DNA from: Pogostemon cablin
Lineage: Eukaryota > Streptophyta > Magnoliopsida > Lamiales > Lamiaceae
Length of the DNA stretch: 64,000 nt
Direction of reading: 5' to 3'
Assembly: GCA_023678885.1 (NCBI GenBank)
Contig: CM042958.1
Span: 8,798,852-8,862,851, forward strand
The number at the start of each line of letters is the position of its first letter. Position 1 is the stretch's first letter. The translations under genes and the position numbers were made by a program. This document shows positions 61,700 through 64,000 of the stretch, one piece after another. The notes below the pieces were generated by a model that worked only from the letters and a program-made list of their open reading frames with translations, was not told the origin of the DNA and ran no database searches.

Positions 61700-62482
61700 A
61701 TGTAGTGCCAAATAAAGAAACCCTAATACATTTTATCCTATGAATCCAAATTAAAGAAAGTAAAAAAAGGTAAAAATTTATTCCAATCTTTTTTAACAAG
61801 TTAATTACCCTCGATATAGGGTTGTCCCCACCTTACCTTCCTTCTTTATTACCACACAATTTAGGGTTCTCTTTTCAATTCCCAAACTCAGCCACTCTCA
61901 TTTCCCTTACGTGCTTCCACGCACCAATGAGATGCGAGTTTAGTGGGTGGACCACATTTTGACATGACACTCGCTCTCCTAACCACCCTCCAAAGGTCGG
62001 AGCTTGGGGGACACGCGCGGACTGTCGTTTGACTAGGGTTTTATGGAGCGTATAGTGGGTAGTGATAAACTTTGCACATAAGTGCCCCGCTGGCGAGATG
62101 TGATTGGACGACCGTTTCTCTCTCCTACTTTAGAAACACATGCATGTATACGGATACACGCGACAGTAGAGAAATACACGCACACACATATACATACAGT
62201 CTGTATCTCTCTTGTTGTCTTCATTTTCATGTTTCTCTCTCTAGAAAAAAACTTTCATTCTTTCTCTCACCAACAAATTTCAGACCTAAAACTCTAGGGC
62301 ACTCTATTATTCGGGCTCGAATTCGTCGGAGAAACTCGCGAATCGCTTCGAGAAATTGAGAAAGACTGGTTCTTCAGCTTCGCTTCTATCGAATGATGTC
62401 TGAATTTATTACAGTGAGCCGTTGAGGAAGTTTTCTGAGTCGATCAGTTTGGTCGTGATCTGATTTCTCGATTCAAATAAAG
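61700..62482 (+). promoter_or_regulatory. EMF1 copy 2 promoter and non-coding first exon
   Basis: Aligned by eye with 40218-40954: same motifs in the same order, including telobox-like AAACCCTAA (61718-61726), TAGGGTT (about 61817) and TTTAGGGTT (61860), then GACTAGGGTTTTATGGAGCG (62030-62049). The first exon ends AATAAAG|GTTTTG at 62482, and the leader intron runs to 63201. Confidence 0.65.
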
Positions 62483-63216
62483 GTTTTGCCTGCTCTTTCC
62501 TTGCTTCTGTTTATATGCAGTTTTTGTGTTTTTTATTTTTATTTTTATTTTTTTGTGAAATTTGTAAATGGGGGGTTTTTTGACCGATTTATTCGGAGTG
62601 GGTTTTAAATTTGGAGTATTTTCTATTTATTTTCCGTCCTTTTTAGCAGATAATTCTTCACACGTTCTTATCATTTTATGGTACCTTTTTTTGCGTATTC
62701 TTAACTACTATTTTTCATGTGTAGCTGGTGAAGTTAATTTGTGTACTGAAAACCGAAACTTTTTCTGATTCGATAAACCCTAATTTGAGCTGCGAAATTA
62801 ATGCATAATTATATATATGCATATTGATTGATATATATTGCAGTTATGATTTCATGAGCTGTGTGGGTTTTGAGTTAATTAATTTTGATTCACCGTTGAA
62901 ATTTCCGCTGCCTCGTTGAATGCGATTTCCCCAAACAAGAAAACCCTTAGAAATTGATTTACTGTTCTTACAGCCGTTCATTTTTCTTTACGAAATTTAT
63001 TCATCTGATACGACATCGTTAATTGATAACTAGGGTTTCTGTAAATCTTACTATTAAAGGCTCGATCTTTACCTTCCAACTGATGCATGTTTCTTTCCTT
63101 AAATAAATTAGATTGAACTTGAACTCTCACACCTGTAACAAACTGTGATTTTATGCACATTTTTCCAGTTGTGTACTAAAAGTTTCATTCTTTGGTTTTA
63201 GGTTAATGTAATTGAA

Positions 63217-64000
63217 ATGAACGATAGTGTTGTAGTAATGGATGAAGGTCTCCGAAAATGTGATTCAGTGGCTTCCACTTCACAGTTTGGATCGCTAGTT
63301 CAGATCAACTCGATTGCCATAGAGCTTTGTACTTCCATGGAAGTGATTGAGCCACCAAAACATGAGCATTTTACTATACGGTAAGAGCATACTTGCTTGA
63401 GTTAAATTTCTTGTATCATTTGGCAAATCTTTTGACTGTGATCTATGGTTGCTAAATTAGATTGATGGAGTATTTTTTTTCTGCTCATTGCTTGCTTTGT
63501 GTGTTAAATGACTGAAGACTTTTGAGATATGTGTTAATCAGTATCAAAGAATGATCTTGTGCATTTCAAGTGCAATCCCTAGCTATCTGAGCTGTGGCAG
63601 TAAGTTGGTGTAAATGATAAATCTTTTTGAGCAAATTGTCATTTATTGACATGATATCATACTTTTTTAATGCGTTGAATTGATTAATCTCCTTTTATGT
63701 GAAAATTTGATTCTGAAACAGTTTGCAAGAGCAGTAATTGTTTCGTGCCATATCCAAAGTGTTTAACCTTGTTGAGTTTCAAAGAAGATAATCATGAATG
63801 TCAAGATATTCATGTCTCTAATGTGGATGCAGTGGCTTTGTAGCTGGATTGAGGAAAAAGAACAAGAAGGCTTGCTTGCCGTTTGCATCAGAAAGCAATG
63901 ATGTTGATATGATCGACCATCTGCCTCCATTATCTGTTCCTAGATTCCAATGGTGGCAGTGTGCGGACTGCATTGCAGATGATGAAACAAAGAGAGCAAC
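63217..64000 (+). CDS. EMF1: EMBRYONIC FLOWER 1 (EMF1), copy 2, cut by the window end
   Basis: First coding exon 63217-63380 (MNDSVVVMDEGLRKCDSV..., 54 codons plus 2 bases, donor CG|GTAAGAG); second exon from 63833 (acceptor GATGCAG|TGGCTTTG) to beyond the window. It codes the same N-terminal marks as copy 1: GSLVQINSIAIELCTSM, KHEHFTIRGFV, LPPLSVPRFQWWQC with a CxxC. Splice positions and phases equal those of copy 1. The proteins differ at many positions here, and introns have diverged, so the duplication is old. Both start codons lie 15 bp after the acceptor. Nothing seen is broken in this part. Confidence 0.9.

Noticed and set aside
62072..62359. A 95-codon ORF upstream of EMF1 copy 2
   Set aside because: It runs through the promoter and leader exon and has no counterpart in the homologous copy 1 region.

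Overview
This window is nuclear DNA from a flowering plant. The evidence is multi-exon genes with GT-AG introns, very AT-rich intergenic DNA, many Stowaway-type MITEs (ends resembling CTCCCTCCGTCC), Mutator-like elements, a Ty1/copia retrotransposon, and plant-specific genes (chlorophyllase, EMF1, a CPP/TCX-family CXC protein). A eudicot is most likely; an asterid such as a member of the Lamiales is a guess from overall feel.

Layout. 1-11.3 kb: a tandem duplication carrying two chlorophyllase copies, both broken. Copy 1 is split in exon 2 by a 4.76-kb copia element with 465-bp LTRs and a perfect 5-bp target duplication; it also lacks the short block holding the catalytic Asp. Copy 2 keeps the whole catalytic triad but has two 1-bp deletions. 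A cluster of short palindromes follows copy 2. 11.4-14.4 kb: an intact 13-exon alpha/beta hydrolase gene (355 aa, minus strand). 15.9-20.3 kb: an intact 8-exon TCX5/TCX6-like gene (536 aa, minus strand) with an almost perfect 200-bp tandem duplication across the acceptor of exon 7. 20.3-31 kb: repeat-rich DNA with two long-TIR Mutator-like elements of about 1.1 kb, each with a 9-bp target duplication. The first carries a captured piece of a CrRLK1L (FERONIA-type) receptor ectodomain; the second sits inside a Stowaway MITE and carries an unidentified GC-rich insert.

31.2-38.8 kb: a nearly complete, decayed endogenous pararetrovirus (Caulimoviridae). In order it has a tRNA-Met primer-binding site, a coiled-coil ORF, a capsid ORF with a CCHC knuckle, a movement protein, a protease/RT/RNase H polyprotein, a possible transactivator/viroplasmin ORF, and a promoter with as-1-like TGACG pairs, a TATA box and a downstream AATAAA. 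40.2-45.7 kb: an EMBRYONIC FLOWER 1 (EMF1) gene. 46.4-47.3 kb: a decayed TCX fragment. 47.9-61.6 kb: a gene desert of nested MITEs, foldback sequence, a SINE and microsatellites. 61.7-64 kb: the 5' part of a second EMF1 paralogue, cut off by the window end.

The genes do not form one pathway. EMF1 (Polycomb repression) and TCX5/6-type proteins (DREAM-type complexes) are both chromatin or cell-cycle regulators, and a TCX relic beside EMF1 suggests they once formed a duplicated segment. All exon structures were read by eye from splice sites and reading frame; no alignment was run.
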